Shown: positions 52,521-62,582 of the stretch, piece by piece
Layout of the letters: every line of letters begins with the position of its first letter
Position numbering within the stretch: position 1 is the stretch's first letter
Source: Pseudobutyrivibrio ruminis CF1b
GTDB lineage: Bacteria; Bacillota; Clostridia; Lachnospirales; Lachnospiraceae
Length of the DNA stretch: 64,000 nt
Reading direction: 5' to 3'
Assembly (NCBI RefSeq): GCF_000424005.1
Contig: NZ_AUJB01000010.1
Location: forward strand, 1-64,000
Position numbers and translations under genes: made by a program
The notes under the pieces: model-generated
Databases searched by the model: none
What the model was told of the DNA's origin: nothing
The model's input: only the letters and a program-made list of their open reading frames with translations

Positions 52521-55500
52521 ATGAAGGCTTTTTTAGAACCATTTGAATCACTTACTGCAGTAGAGTCTCTTAGGGAGGCTCTACTTAAGTTTGGAAAGAT
52601 ATATGATATTACTGGGTGCGCTGATAAGGCGCACCTTATTTATGGTATAGGACATGATATTAGCTATAAGCTGATTGTTACCAGTGATGAGCTTAGAGCA
52701 AGGGAATTGTATGAGGAGTATCGCTTCTTCGATAATGACGTAGTGTATTTTCCTGCTAAGGACTTCCTTTTCTATCAGTCTGATATCAGGGGCAATGCCC
52801 TTACAAGAGAGCGTATGCAGGCTATTGAGGCTGTAATAAGCAATAATGCATGTACAGTTATCACTACAATAGACGCCCTTATGAATAAGCTTCCTGCTCT
52901 TTCTTATTTTGAGAATGGTGTAGTAGCTATTTCTGATACTGACAGTGTGGAGCTGGAGGCTCTGAGACGAAAGCTTGTGGCTATGGGCTACGAGAATGTG
53001 GGCACCTGCGAGCATCCAGGAGAATTTGCAGTACGAGGTGGTATTATCGATGTCTATCCACTGACAGCGGAATTACCAGTTCGTATTGAATTATGGGGCG
53101 ATGAAGTAGACAGTATTCGCTCTTATGATCCTACAAACCAGAAATCTATCGAAAATATAAATTCTGTTTTAATTTTCCCCGCAGTCGAGCTAATATTAAG
53201 CGCTGATGAAGTTGAAACAGGATTGGCAAAGATCGAAAAAGAGCGTGATGAAAGGTACGAAGCATACCGAAAAGAGATGAAAACTGAGGAAGCTTTTCAT
53301 CTGAAGACCTATGCGGACAGAGTCATCGAAGAGACTCGTGAGTGGGGGCTCAGTCAGGAGCTGGAAACACATCTTACATACTTCTGCGATAAGCTGGGTT
53401 CTTTCGTTGATTTCATGCCGAAGGGTACATATGTCTTTATCGATGAGGTTCAGAAGGTTATTAATAAAGCAGAAATCACTGAGACTGAGTTTGCTGATGC
53501 AATGACCCGCCGTGTAGAGGCTGGATACATGCTGAAGGGTCAGATGGATATGCTTTACGGTGTTTCTGAGGTCTTCGGTAAGCTGGAGAGATATCCTATT
53601 ACCCTCATGTCGGTGCTGGATGCTAAGAATAAGCTGCTTAAATCTGCAGATCATTTCAGCATTGCTGTACAGGGTGTCAATGCTTATAACGGTAGTTTCG
53701 AGCTTCTTACAAAGGAGCTGTTACAGTATAAAAAGAGAAAATATAAGGTGCTTCTGGTAACAAGCTCCACCACCAAGGGACAGCGTCTTGCAGAGGACCT
53801 TTTAGACGAAGGGTTGAACTCATATTTCACTACAGATCTGGATCACAGGATAAATCCTGGTGAAACAATGATTTGTGTTGGAAATATTAAAAGAGGATTT
53901 GATTATCCTGATTCAGCCTTTGTAATGCTGTCTGACGGAGATATATTCGGTCATGTCAGAAAGAAGAAAAAGAGGGTAAAAAGGTACGAAGGAGAGAGTA
54001 TTTCCTCATTCTCTGATCTACATGTTGGCGATTATGTGGTTCATGAAAATTATGGTCTGGGTGTCTATAAGGGTACCGAGCAGATGGAATTGGATCGTGT
54101 AATCCGAGATTACATAAAAATCGAGTACGCCAAGGGAAGCAATTTGTATGTACTCACGAATCAACTAGACCAGATTCAGAAGTACTCTGGGCCTGATGGA
54201 AAGAAACCAAAGCTTAATTCTCTTGGTTCAGGAACCCAGGAATGGACAAAGACAAAGCAGAAAGTGCAGTCTGCTGTAGGTATTGTGGCTAAGGAGCTGG
54301 TGGATTTATATGCTCTGAGACAGAATACAGACGGCTTTGTTTACGGGCCTGATACGGTATGGCAGAAGGAATTTGAGGAAAGCTTCCCATATGATGAGAC
54401 AGAGGGACAGCTTACAGCTATAGAAGCGGTGAAGGCAGACATGGAGTCCAGAAAGATTATGGACCGCCTTATCTGCGGCGATGTAGGCTTTGGAAAGACG
54501 GAAGTAGCCATGAGAGCTGCTTTCAAGGCTGTTCAGGAGGGCAAGCAGGTAGCTTATCTGGTGCCTACCACTATCCTGGCCCAGCAGCACTACAACAATT
54601 TCGTTCAGCGAATGGGCGGATACCCTGTAAATATGGGACTTTTATGCCGTTTCAGAACAGCAGCAGAGCAGAAAAAGACTATCGAAGGCCTGAAAAACGG
54701 CATGGTAGATATAGTAATTGGTACTCACAGACTTCTCTCGAAGGACGTGGAATTCAAGGATTTGGGCCTCCTTATTATTGATGAGGAACAGCGTTTCGGT
54801 GTAAATCACAAGGAACGAATCAAGCAGATGAAAAAGACGGTAGATGTGCTGTCACTTTCTGCTACCCCTATACCTCGAACCCTCCATATGTCCCTTGTTG
54901 GAATCCGAGATATGAGCGTTTTGGATGAGGCTCCAATGGAGAGAACCCCTATCCAAACTTTTGTATTTGAATACAACGAGGAGATGGTTAGAGAGGCAAT
55001 TGTGCGCGAAATGGCACGAGATGGTCAGGTTTATTACGTGTTCAATCGAGTGCGTGGTATACAGGATATGGCTGCTGAAATCGAGAAGTTGGTACCAGAG
55101 TCAACTGTCGGATACATTCACGGCCAGATGACAGAGGCTAAAGTCGAAGATGTAATGATGCAGTTCATTAACCATGAGATTGATGTTCTTGTAGCCACTA
55201 CCATCATCGAAATCGGTCTTGATATTTCAAACGTAAATACAATCATCATTCATGATTCAGATAATATGGGTCTTTCCCAGCTGTATCAGCTGAGAGGACG
55301 TGTCGGTCGAAGTAACAGAACAGCCTACGCATTCCTTATGTACAAGAGGGATAAGATGCTGAAAGAGGTGGCAGAGAAGCGTCTGGCTGCAATTAAGGAG
55401 TTTACTGACCTTGGTTCGGGCTTTAAGATTGCCATGCGAGATTTGGAAATTCGTGGTGCAGGAAACCTTCTTGGTGTGGAGCAGCACGGAAACATGACAG

Positions 55501-56048
55501 CCGTAGGTTATGATCTTTACTGTAAGATGCTTAACGAGGCCGTAAAGCGCGAAAAGGGCGAGGTAAAGGAAGACAGCTTCAATACCTCCGTGGATATCAA
55601 TATCGAGGCTTACCTTCCTGATACCTATGTTTCTAACGAGGAGCAGCGTATCGATATTTACAAGCGAATTGCTGCTATCGATTCCGAAGAAGCTAGAGAT
55701 GATATGCTGGATGAGCTTGTGGACAGATTTGGAGAGCCAAAGAAGTGCGTTCAGAATCTTCTCTGGGTGGCTATGCTGCGGGTGAAGGCACACGATGCAT
55801 ACGTTACTGCTATTGAGCAGAAGGGTGACATTATCAAGATAGTTATGTATGAGAAAGCTAAGATAGATGTGGCTCAGATTCCGGCCCTTTTGGAGAGGAA
55901 CAATCCACACATCACTTTTGCTGCAGATCCTAAGGCGCCAGCGTTTATTTTCAACACAAAGGCTAATACGAGAATAAAACCTAATGAAATATATGAATAT
56001 CTGCAGGATTTCTTATCAGATTTGAAGTCTCTAAAAGTTGATAATTAG
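52521..56048 (+). CDS. mfd: Transcription-repair coupling factor
   Basis: The 1175-residue protein releases RNA polymerase stalled at DNA damage and recruits UvrA. A UvrB-like N-terminus, the RNA-polymerase-interacting CarD-like domain (about residues 490-560; VGDYVVHENYGLGVYKG), helicase motifs GDVGFGKTEVA (about 652-662) and IDEEQRFGV, and the C-terminal TRCF domain are all in order. Full family length. It starts 33 bases after the permease gene; there is no strong ribosome site. The promoter of the next operon overlaps its last codons. Confidence 0.96.
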   Translation: MKAFLEPFESLTAVESLREALLKFGKIYDITGCADKAHLIYGIGHDISYKLIVTSDELRARELYEEYRFFDNDVVYFPAKDFLFYQSDIRGNALTRERMQAIEAVISNNACTVITTIDALMNKLPALSYFENGVVAISDTDSVELEALRRKLVAMGYENVGTCEHPGEFAVRGGIIDVYPLTAELPVRIELWGDEVDSIRSYDPTNQKSIENINSVLIFPAVELILSADEVETGLAKIEKERDERYEAYRKEMKTEEAFHLKTYADRVIEETREWGLSQELETHLTYFCDKLGSFVDFMPKGTYVFIDEVQKVINKAEITETEFADAMTRRVEAGYMLKGQMDMLYGVSEVFGKLERYPITLMSVLDAKNKLLKSADHFSIAVQGVNAYNGSFELLTKELLQYKKRKYKVLLVTSSTTKGQRLAEDLLDEGLNSYFTTDLDHRINPGETMICVGNIKRGFDYPDSAFVMLSDGDIFGHVRKKKKRVKRYEGESISSFSDLHVGDYVVHENYGLGVYKGTEQMELDRVIRDYIKIEYAKGSNLYVLTNQLDQIQKYSGPDGKKPKLNSLGSGTQEWTKTKQKVQSAVGIVAKELVDLYALRQNTDGFVYGPDTVWQKEFEESFPYDETEGQLTAIEAVKADMESRKIMDRLICGDVGFGKTEVAMRAAFKAVQEGKQVAYLVPTTILAQQHYNNFVQRMGGYPVNMGLLCRFRTAAEQKKTIEGLKNGMVDIVIGTHRLLSKDVEFKDLGLLIIDEEQRFGVNHKERIKQMKKTVDVLSLSATPIPRTLHMSLVGIRDMSVLDEAPMERTPIQTFVFEYNEEMVREAIVREMARDGQVYYVFNRVRGIQDMAAEIEKLVPESTVGYIHGQMTEAKVEDVMMQFINHEIDVLVATTIIEIGLDISNVNTIIIHDSDNMGLSQLYQLRGRVGRSNRTAYAFLMYKRDKMLKEVAEKRLAAIKEFTDLGSGFKIAMRDLEIRGAGNLLGVEQHGNMTAVGYDLYCKMLNEAVKREKGEVKEDSFNTSVDINIEAYLPDTYVSNEEQRIDIYKRIAAIDSEEARDDMLDELVDRFGEPKKCVQNLLWVAMLRVKAHDAYVTAIEQKGDIIKIVMYEKAKIDVAQIPALLERNNPHITFAADPKAPAFIFNTKANTRIKPNEIYEYLQDFLSDLKSLKVDN

Positions 56049-56066
56049 GCCAAGAATAACTATAAT
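56038..56066 (+). promoter_or_regulatory. Promoter of the PrsA-like lipoprotein / ABC operon
   Basis: TTGATA, 17 bases, TATAAT, overlapping the mfd stop codon. A small GGGTA/TACCC hairpin lies in the leader. Confidence 0.7.
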
Positions 56067-56117
56067 CGAAATGTTAGAAAAAATAATGGGTAGGGTTTAC
56101 CCAGGAAGAAGGAAATA

Positions 56118-57290
56118 ATGAAAAAAGCATACGTAAAGTCAGCTTGTATTGCGGCTCTTTCAGCTTCAGTTTTACTCACAGGCTGCGGAAAACTTGATCC
56201 AAACGAGACACTTGTAACTATAAAGAACGGAGATAATACAGATACCATTTCACTTGGTCTTGGTAATTTTGCTGCAAGATATCAGCAGTCTATGTACGAC
56301 CAGTATCTTCTTTCATATTACGGCGAGGGCATGTGGAAGCAGGATATGTCAGGTTCTGGTTCAACACTTCAGGATGAGACAAAGGATGGGGTTCTCGACG
56401 AGCTCGAGGAGCAGTATTTAGCAAAGGCTCATGCTGCAGATTACAACATCAGCCTCACAGATGACCAGAAGAAGGCTATCGAGGATGCTGCAAACAAGTT
56501 TATCTCTGATAACGATAAAGAATCTTTAGAGCAGATGGGTGCTACAGTAGATACAGTTAAGGAGTATCTTGAGTACAGAACTTACTACACACTTGTAGCA
56601 GACGCTGCCAAGAAGGAAGCAGATAAGGACATCACAGAGGATGATTGTTGGATGCGCACATTCTCATACGTGGTATTTGATACAACAAGCAAGACTTCAG
56701 AAGATGGCAATGTAGAGCCACTTACAGATGATGAAATCTTAGAGAAGAAGGCTAACGCAAAGGCACTTGCTGAGGCTGAGGATTTTGATGCTGAGGTAGA
56801 GACACTTGGAGCTACTAAGGAGTCTTACTCATACCTTAAGGGCGAGGAAGAAGACGGCACAATGGATATGGAAATCATCAAGGCTGCCGAGGCACTTAAG
56901 GAAGGCGAGGTTTCATCTGTAATCGAAGTTAAAGACGCTGGATATTATGTAATCAAGCTTGAGAGCGACCATGATTCAGATGCTTCAGAAAATAAGAGAA
57001 GCAGCTTACAGACAGAAGCATTCAACACATTGATGGATTCTTGGAAGGAAGCTATCGAGTGGACAGTAGATGAAAAGGTATGGGAAAAGGTTCAATTCAC
57101 ATCACTTTTCAAGGCACCTGAGAAGGAAGAAGAGTCTACTGAGGAGCCAGCAGAAGAAGTAACAGAAGAGACTACAGAAGAAAAGACATCAGAGGAAACA
57201 ACTGAAGAAACAACCGAAGAGACAGAAGAGTCTTCAGAAGAAACTACAGAGGAAAATACTGAGGAAACAGAGGATTCAGAATCAAACTAA
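56118..57290 (+). CDS. PrsA/SurA-like peptidyl-prolyl isomerase lipoprotein
   Basis: A 390-residue lipoprotein with lipobox LLTGC (Cys at about residue 23). The middle has a SurA/trigger-type helical region and a PpiC-like segment (EGEVSSVIEVKDAGYYVIKLE, about residues 259-279). PrsA-type proteins help exported proteins fold outside the membrane. The isomerase core looks short, so chaperone activity alone is possible. The last about 55 residues are almost only Glu, Thr and Ser. It lies three bases before the ABC exporter genes. Confidence 0.8.
   Translation: MKKAYVKSACIAALSASVLLTGCGKLDPNETLVTIKNGDNTDTISLGLGNFAARYQQSMYDQYLLSYYGEGMWKQDMSGSGSTLQDETKDGVLDELEEQYLAKAHAADYNISLTDDQKKAIEDAANKFISDNDKESLEQMGATVDTVKEYLEYRTYYTLVADAAKKEADKDITEDDCWMRTFSYVVFDTTSKTSEDGNVEPLTDDEILEKKANAKALAEAEDFDAEVETLGATKESYSYLKGEEEDGTMDMEIIKAAEALKEGEVSSVIEVKDAGYYVIKLESDHDSDASENKRSSLQTEAFNTLMDSWKEAIEWTVDEKVWEKVQFTSLFKAPEKEEESTEEPAEEVTEETTEEKTSEETTEETTEETEESSEETTEENTEETEDSESN
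57121..57279 (+). repeat. Glu-Thr-rich coding repeat
   Basis: Short degenerate repeats of GAAGAAACA-like units encode the acidic E-E-T-T tail of the lipoprotein. Confidence 0.8.
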
Positions 57291-57293
57291 ACT

Positions 57294-59039
57294 ATGAGCT
57301 TTGTTATCAGTTATGTAAAAAAATATAAAACAAGAGCAGTTTTAGCCCCACTATTCAAAATGTTAGAGGCGATATTTGAGCTTTTGGTTCCACTTGTTAT
57401 GGCGCAGATCATTAACAAGGGAATCGCGGGCTCAGATACCCACTACATCATTAGGATGAGTGGGGTTTTGATTTTCCTTGCTGTAGTGGGACTGATGTTC
57501 TCTATTACTGCTCAGTATTTTAGTGCTTATGTTGCAGTGTATTCTGCAGCTGAGATTAGAAGAGATGTGTTTGCAAAGATTCTCTCTCTGTCTCAGGGCA
57601 CAAAAGAGAAGGTGGGAGATGAGGTTCTCACCACCAGAATTACAAATGATATTAACCAGGTCCAAAGCGGAATTAACATGGTTTTGAGGCTGTTTCTTAG
57701 ATCTCCATTTATTGTGGCAGGCGCTACATTTATGGCATTTGTTGTAGATGTTAAATCAGCATTAATTTTTATAGTTGTAGTGGCTCTTTTATCAGTGATT
57801 GTGTATTTTATCATGAAAAATACCCTTCCTAGATATAAGGCTATTGCCGCAAAGCTGGAAAAGGTGCTCCATTTAACATCAGAGAATCTGGAGGGCGCCA
57901 GAGTCTTAAGGGCTTTCTGTCAGGTAGATAATGAAAATGTTGAGTTCCAGAACAGAACAGCTGAGCTTACTGGAATGCAGATAAGCACAGGAAAGATTTC
58001 GGCTTTATTAAATCCTGTGACCTATGTAGTAGTAAACATAGGAATAGTGGCGCTGATTTATGTGGCTATGGGCCAGGTAGACAGAGGTATTATTCTCCAG
58101 GGAGAAGTGGTAGCCCTTGTAAACTATATGGGCCAGATTCTCATAGAGCTTATAAAGCTGGCTAATCTTATTGTGCTTTTAATGAAGGCATATCCTTCAG
58201 CCGTTCGTGTGCAGGAACTTATGGAAATGAAGGCTGATGAGCGCCATCAGAACAAGTTTAACACGAAAAATAATCTGCTGGACGGGGCAAAACAGCCAGG
58301 TACTATTAACATTAAAAACGTCAGCTTCAGCTACAACGGCGGAAGTGAATATGATTTAGAGAATATTAATCTGGTAATTCCTGGAGGATCTACCTTAGGA
58401 ATTATCGGTGGTACAGGTTCTGGAAAAAGCACACTTATTAAGCTTTTGAACCATACCTATGATGCTACAGCAGGTGAAATCGAGATTGACGGAGAAAACG
58501 TTAAAAGATTAGAAGATTCACAGCTTTCAGAGTACTTTGGAGTGGTTCCACAGCGTGCTTCACTGTTTCATGGCACTGTAAGAAGCAACCTCTCGATGAA
58601 GAATATATCGATGTCGGAGACTGATATTAAATCAGCATTAAATATTGCGCAGGCTATAGATTTTGTAGAAGCTAAAGACGGAGGAATTGATGCTGAGGTG
58701 ATTGGTCGAGGAAGTAATTTTTCAGGTGGTCAGCGTCAGCGTCTTACAATAGCAAGAGCATTGGTGGGAAAACCAAGAATTTTAGTTTTGGATGATGCGT
58801 CATCGGCTCTTGATCTTGCTACGGAATCCAAGCTTAGAGCGGCTTTGAGAAGGTTGAACTGGAAGCCAACTATCATCATAGTATCCCAGAGAGCTTCGGC
58901 TGTCAGGGACACAGATCAGATAATTGTACTGGATGATGGTAAGTGTGTGGGACTTGGAACCCATGATGAGCTCCTTGAATCATGTGAAACTTATCAGGAA
59001 ATCTATTATTGCCAATTTCCTAGAGAGGAGGCAAAGTAG
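57294..59039 (+). CDS. ABC exporter, subunit 1 (degenerate ATP site half)
   Basis: A 581-residue membrane-ATPase fusion. Walker A GGTGSGKST and signature FSGGQRQRL are good, but the Walker B Glu is Asp (LVLDDAS) and the H-loop His is Gln (IIVSQRAS), marking the non-catalytic half. Six membrane helices fill about residues 1-310. The next gene starts on the last base of its stop codon. It is a relative of the exporter at 11306-14981. The substrate is unknown. Confidence 0.9.
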   Translation: MSFVISYVKKYKTRAVLAPLFKMLEAIFELLVPLVMAQIINKGIAGSDTHYIIRMSGVLIFLAVVGLMFSITAQYFSAYVAVYSAAEIRRDVFAKILSLSQGTKEKVGDEVLTTRITNDINQVQSGINMVLRLFLRSPFIVAGATFMAFVVDVKSALIFIVVVALLSVIVYFIMKNTLPRYKAIAAKLEKVLHLTSENLEGARVLRAFCQVDNENVEFQNRTAELTGMQISTGKISALLNPVTYVVVNIGIVALIYVAMGQVDRGIILQGEVVALVNYMGQILIELIKLANLIVLLMKAYPSAVRVQELMEMKADERHQNKFNTKNNLLDGAKQPGTINIKNVSFSYNGGSEYDLENINLVIPGGSTLGIIGGTGSGKSTLIKLLNHTYDATAGEIEIDGENVKRLEDSQLSEYFGVVPQRASLFHGTVRSNLSMKNISMSETDIKSALNIAQAIDFVEAKDGGIDAEVIGRGSNFSGGQRQRLTIARALVGKPRILVLDDASSALDLATESKLRAALRRLNWKPTIIIVSQRASAVRDTDQIIVLDDGKCVGLGTHDELLESCETYQEIYYCQFPREEAK

Positions 59040-60775
59040 TGGAAAATAAGTCACAATCTAAGATATTAAATCGCGTTTTAATAGAATTAAGAGAATATGA
59101 TTTGGAAATAGTAATCTCAGTTTTATGCGCACTGGCTACTGTGGTTCTCTCTTTAAGAATTCCTATTCTTACTGGTAGAGCTGTAGATTGTATAATTGGT
59201 CCTTCTGAGATAGATTACGATGGATTGATTTACGTATTAAAAGAGATTTCCATGAATGTGGTAGCTACTGGTGTTATCCAATGGATAATGAACAGGGTTA
59301 ATAACCACATTACATATACCATTACCAAGAGTTTTAGAGACCGAGCATTTGCAAAGCTTCAGCATATGAAGCTTGCTGAGATTGACAGTCATCCACATGG
59401 TGATTTTGTAAGCCGAATTGTTGCAGATGCGGAGACATTTTCAGATGGATTGTTAATGGGATTTACACAGCTGTTTACAGGCGTGCTCACTATAGGAGGT
59501 ACTATCTATTTCATGTTAATGATTTCATGGAAGATTGCCCTTGTAGTTATCATTGCCACCCCATTTTCTCTGCTTTTAGCCAAGTTTATTTCTGAAATGA
59601 CTTACAAGTATTTTGGCGAGCAGGCTAAGCTTCGAGGGGAAGAGACTTCTTATATAGAAGAAATAATCATTAATAAAAATATAGTTCGAAACATGAACTA
59701 CGAGGACCGTGCGTTAGAGAGATTTGAGGATATGAATGAAAAGCTTGCAAATGCGTCAATGCGCGCTACATTCTATTCATCAACAGTAAATCCAAGCACA
59801 CGTCTTATAAATAATTTGATTTACGCTGCAGTCGGAGTTTTTGGAGCGCTGATGGCTATCGGCGGCGGAATTACAGTCGGTGGACTTACATCTTTCCTAT
59901 ATTATGCAAGCAGTTATGGAAAGCCATTTAATGAAATTTCCGGCGTTATCACTGAGTTCCAGAATGCCCTGGCTTGTGCTGATCGTCTTTTTGTGATGAT
60001 TGATGCAGAGGAAGAGTTAAATAACGGCTCAGCCAACATCGACAGTGCAAAGGGTGAGATTGAATTTAAAGATGTAAGCTTTTCATATGATAAGACCAAG
60101 AGACTTATTGAGCACCTGAACCTTAAAGTGGAGCCAGGAAAGCGAGTGGCTATTGTTGGTCCTACAGGTGCAGGAAAAAGTACAATCATTAATCTTTTGA
60201 TGAGATTTTATGATATTGATGGTGGAGAAATTCTCATTGACGGCGTCAATATAAAGGACATTGATATAGATAATCTTCGAAGAAACTTCGGTATGGTGCT
60301 TCAGGAGACATGGCTGAAAAATACTACCATCAAGGAAAATCTGAAGATGGCCAGTCCAGATGCCACAGACGAGGAGATTATTGAAGCTGCCAAGGCAACA
60401 CATGCCCACAGTTTCATTAAAAGAATGCCTTATGGCTATGATACGATTATATCTCCTGAGAACGGATCTATTTCCCAGGGACAGATGCAGCTATTGTGCA
60501 TCACGAGAGTAATGTTAAATATTCCGCCAATGCTTATTCTGGATGAAGCCACCTCATCAATCGACACCAGAACCGAGCAAAAGATACAATCAGCATTTAA
60601 TAAGATGATGAAAGGCCGTACTACCTTTGTTGTAGCCCACAGGCTTTCAACTATCCGTGAGGCTGATGTGATTTTATTCGTCAAAGATGGTCAGATTGTT
60701 GAGCAGGGTAATCACACAGAGTTGTTGCAGAAAGACGGATATTATGCTAAATTATATCGGAGTCAAATCGCATAG
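59039..60775 (+). CDS. ABC exporter, subunit 2 (catalytic half)
   Basis: A 578-residue half-transporter with Walker A GPTGAGKST, LILDEATSS and FVVAHRLST intact. The signature reads ISQGQMQLL, a shifted form of LSGGQ. It begins at GTG overlapping the previous stop (TAGTG), so it is translationally coupled. It forms a heterodimer with the previous gene product. Confidence 0.9.
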   Translation: MENKSQSKILNRVLIELREYDLEIVISVLCALATVVLSLRIPILTGRAVDCIIGPSEIDYDGLIYVLKEISMNVVATGVIQWIMNRVNNHITYTITKSFRDRAFAKLQHMKLAEIDSHPHGDFVSRIVADAETFSDGLLMGFTQLFTGVLTIGGTIYFMLMISWKIALVVIIATPFSLLLAKFISEMTYKYFGEQAKLRGEETSYIEEIIINKNIVRNMNYEDRALERFEDMNEKLANASMRATFYSSTVNPSTRLINNLIYAAVGVFGALMAIGGGITVGGLTSFLYYASSYGKPFNEISGVITEFQNALACADRLFVMIDAEEELNNGSANIDSAKGEIEFKDVSFSYDKTKRLIEHLNLKVEPGKRVAIVGPTGAGKSTIINLLMRFYDIDGGEILIDGVNIKDIDIDNLRRNFGMVLQETWLKNTTIKENLKMASPDATDEEIIEAAKATHAHSFIKRMPYGYDTIISPENGSISQGQMQLLCITRVMLNIPPMLILDEATSSIDTRTEQKIQSAFNKMMKGRTTFVVAHRLSTIREADVILFVKDGQIVEQGNHTELLQKDGYYAKLYRSQIA

Positions 60776-60832
60776 GGATAACTATGCCCTTTTTTGGCTT
60801 ATAGAGATTTTGAGAGAATTGTAGGAGACAAT

Positions 60833-62128
60833 ATGGAACAGTATGTGATAAAAGGCGGCACACCACTTTCTGGTGAAGTGGAAATCAGTGGCGCTAAGAA
60901 TGCGGCACTGGGAATTCTTGCAGGTGCCATAATGACAGACGAAACTGTTACAATTGAAAATCTGCCAAATGTCAAAGATATAAATGTACTTATTGGAGCT
61001 CTTGAGGATATTGGAGCTTCTATTACTCGCGTTGATGAGCACACAGTTAAGATTAACGGTTCTAGCATATCAAGACTGTCAGTGGATTATGAATATATTA
61101 AGAAGATTCGTGCTTCTTATTATTTAATGGGAGCACTTTTAGGAAAGTATAAGAATGCCGAGGTAGCACTTCCAGGTGGATGTCTTATCGGCGCTCGTCC
61201 TATCGATTTACACGTTAAGGGTCTTAAGGCTCTTGGTGCAAACGTGGATGTATCTTATGGTCTTTGGTCAGCACGCGCTGATAAGCTTGCTGGTAGCCAC
61301 ATTTACCTTGATAAGGTTTCTGTAGGTGCTACTATCAATATCATGCTTGCAGCTGTTCTTGCTGAAGGAAAGACTACTATCGAGAATGCAGCTAAGGAGC
61401 CACACGTTGTAGATGTTGCTTCATTCCTTAACAGTATGGGAGCTAACATCCGCGGCGCAGGTACAGATGTTATCCGTATCGTTGGTGTTTCTGCACTTCA
61501 CGGTACTACATATGCAGTTATTCCAGATCAGATTGAGGCTGGTACATATATGTGCGCGGCAGCAGCCACTCACGGTGATATTCTTGTAAAGAACGTTATC
61601 CCTAAGCATTTAGAGGCTACTTCAGCTAAGCTTATCGAAGCTGGTTGTGTTATTGAGGAATATGATGATGCAGTTCGCGTTATCGCAAAGGGACGTAAGC
61701 TTACAAAGACTCACGTTACTACACTTCCTTATCCAGGCTTCCCTACAGATATGCAGCCTGAGATTACAGCAGTTCTCGGTATCGCAGATGGTACAAGTAC
61801 TGTTACAGAATCGATTTTCGAGAATCGTTTCAAGTATGTTGATGAGCTTGCACGCATGGGAGCTAATATCAAGGTAGAGAGCACAGTAGCTATCGTTACT
61901 GGTGTTGAGAGATATACAGGCGCTCAGGTTTGCGCACCAGACCTTCGTGCCGGCGCTGCACTTATCATTGCAGGTCTTGCTGCAGATGGTATTACTATCA
62001 TCGATGATATCAAGTACATCCAGCGTGGATACGAGGATATCGTTGGTAAGTTCAACAAGCTTGGTGCTGTTATGGAAGAGATTGATTCCGAGAGGGATTT
62101 ACAGAAATTTAAATTAAAGGTGAGCTAA
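60833..62128 (+). CDS. murA: UDP-N-acetylglucosamine 1-carboxyvinyltransferase
   Basis: The 431-residue enzyme adds enolpyruvate to UDP-GlcNAc, the first committed step of peptidoglycan synthesis and the target of fosfomycin. The catalytic Cys117 is in LPGGCLIGARP, so the fosfomycin-sensitive form is expected. ISGAKNAALGI at the start binds the sugar nucleotide. ATG 60833 follows TAGGAG; an in-frame ATG 39 bases earlier was rejected. Followed after one base by a small zinc-ribbon gene. Confidence 0.94.
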   Translation: MEQYVIKGGTPLSGEVEISGAKNAALGILAGAIMTDETVTIENLPNVKDINVLIGALEDIGASITRVDEHTVKINGSSISRLSVDYEYIKKIRASYYLMGALLGKYKNAEVALPGGCLIGARPIDLHVKGLKALGANVDVSYGLWSARADKLAGSHIYLDKVSVGATINIMLAAVLAEGKTTIENAAKEPHVVDVASFLNSMGANIRGAGTDVIRIVGVSALHGTTYAVIPDQIEAGTYMCAAAATHGDILVKNVIPKHLEATSAKLIEAGCVIEEYDDAVRVIAKGRKLTKTHVTTLPYPGFPTDMQPEITAVLGIADGTSTVTESIFENRFKYVDELARMGANIKVESTVAIVTGVERYTGAQVCAPDLRAGAALIIAGLAADGITIIDDIKYIQRGYEDIVGKFNKLGAVMEEIDSERDLQKFKLKVS

Positions 62129-62129
62129 T

Positions 62130-62351
62130 ATGGATATTACAGAAAAGATTGAACTTGATGATTGCCCAATCTGCGGAGGGGCAGGCCTTATTGAAGAGGA
62201 AGATCACGGATACTACGTAGCTTGCCTCGATTGCGGAAGCTATACAGGAACTGTTAGCTACAAAAATGAAGATGGTCGTTTACAGGCAGCTGAGAAATCA
62301 GCAATGCTTTGGAACACAGGTAAGGTTATTAACAGTGCTCCAGGAGAATAA
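62130..62351 (+). CDS. Small zinc-ribbon protein (Lar-like)
   Basis: A 73-residue protein with two CxxC motifs (CPICGG and CLDCGS) and a C-terminal AAEKSAMLWNTGK, the pattern of the Lar/restriction-alleviation zinc-ribbon family. Stand-alone chromosomal members usually have no proven function; the name does not imply that restriction is blocked here. It lies one base after murA and ends before a strong terminator. Confidence 0.7.
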   Translation: MDITEKIELDDCPICGGAGLIEEEDHGYYVACLDCGSYTGTVSYKNEDGRLQAAEKSAMLWNTGKVINSAPGE

Positions 62352-62371
62352 AAACAAATACGAATAGTTTT

Positions 62372-62411
62372 AGGACATTTCAGAATAAAATTCTGAGATG
62401 TCCTTTTTTAG
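62372..62411 (+). terminator. Terminator after the murA operon
   Basis: A 14-pair stem with one G-U pair (62372-62385 with 62391-62404) is followed by TTTTTTA. Confidence 0.92.
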
Positions 62412-62493
62412 TATTAGAAGAATTATGCTACTAATAGAAAGACGTGTTGGAATATAAGCAAAATGAAAGTTTTGTGAAAATTCTGCCAAAATT

Positions 62494-62522
62494 TTTAAAA
62501 TGACAGAAAAAGTTGATATACT
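62494..62522 (+). promoter_or_regulatory. Promoter of the chemotaxis receptor gene
   Basis: TTTAAA, 17 bases, TATACT, about 60 bases before the start. The spacing does not fit a flagellar sigma-28 promoter. Confidence 0.45.
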
Positions 62523-62582
62523 TATTCTACTAGAGTAGGGGAATAATATGTTTTTTATTTTTATAAATGGAGGACAGAACCT

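Noticed and set aside
62496-62522. Sigma-28 (flagellar) promoter before the chemoreceptor
   Set aside because: TAAA and a GATAT-like element are present, but the spacing is about 12 bases instead of about 15, and the -10 matches sigma-A better.
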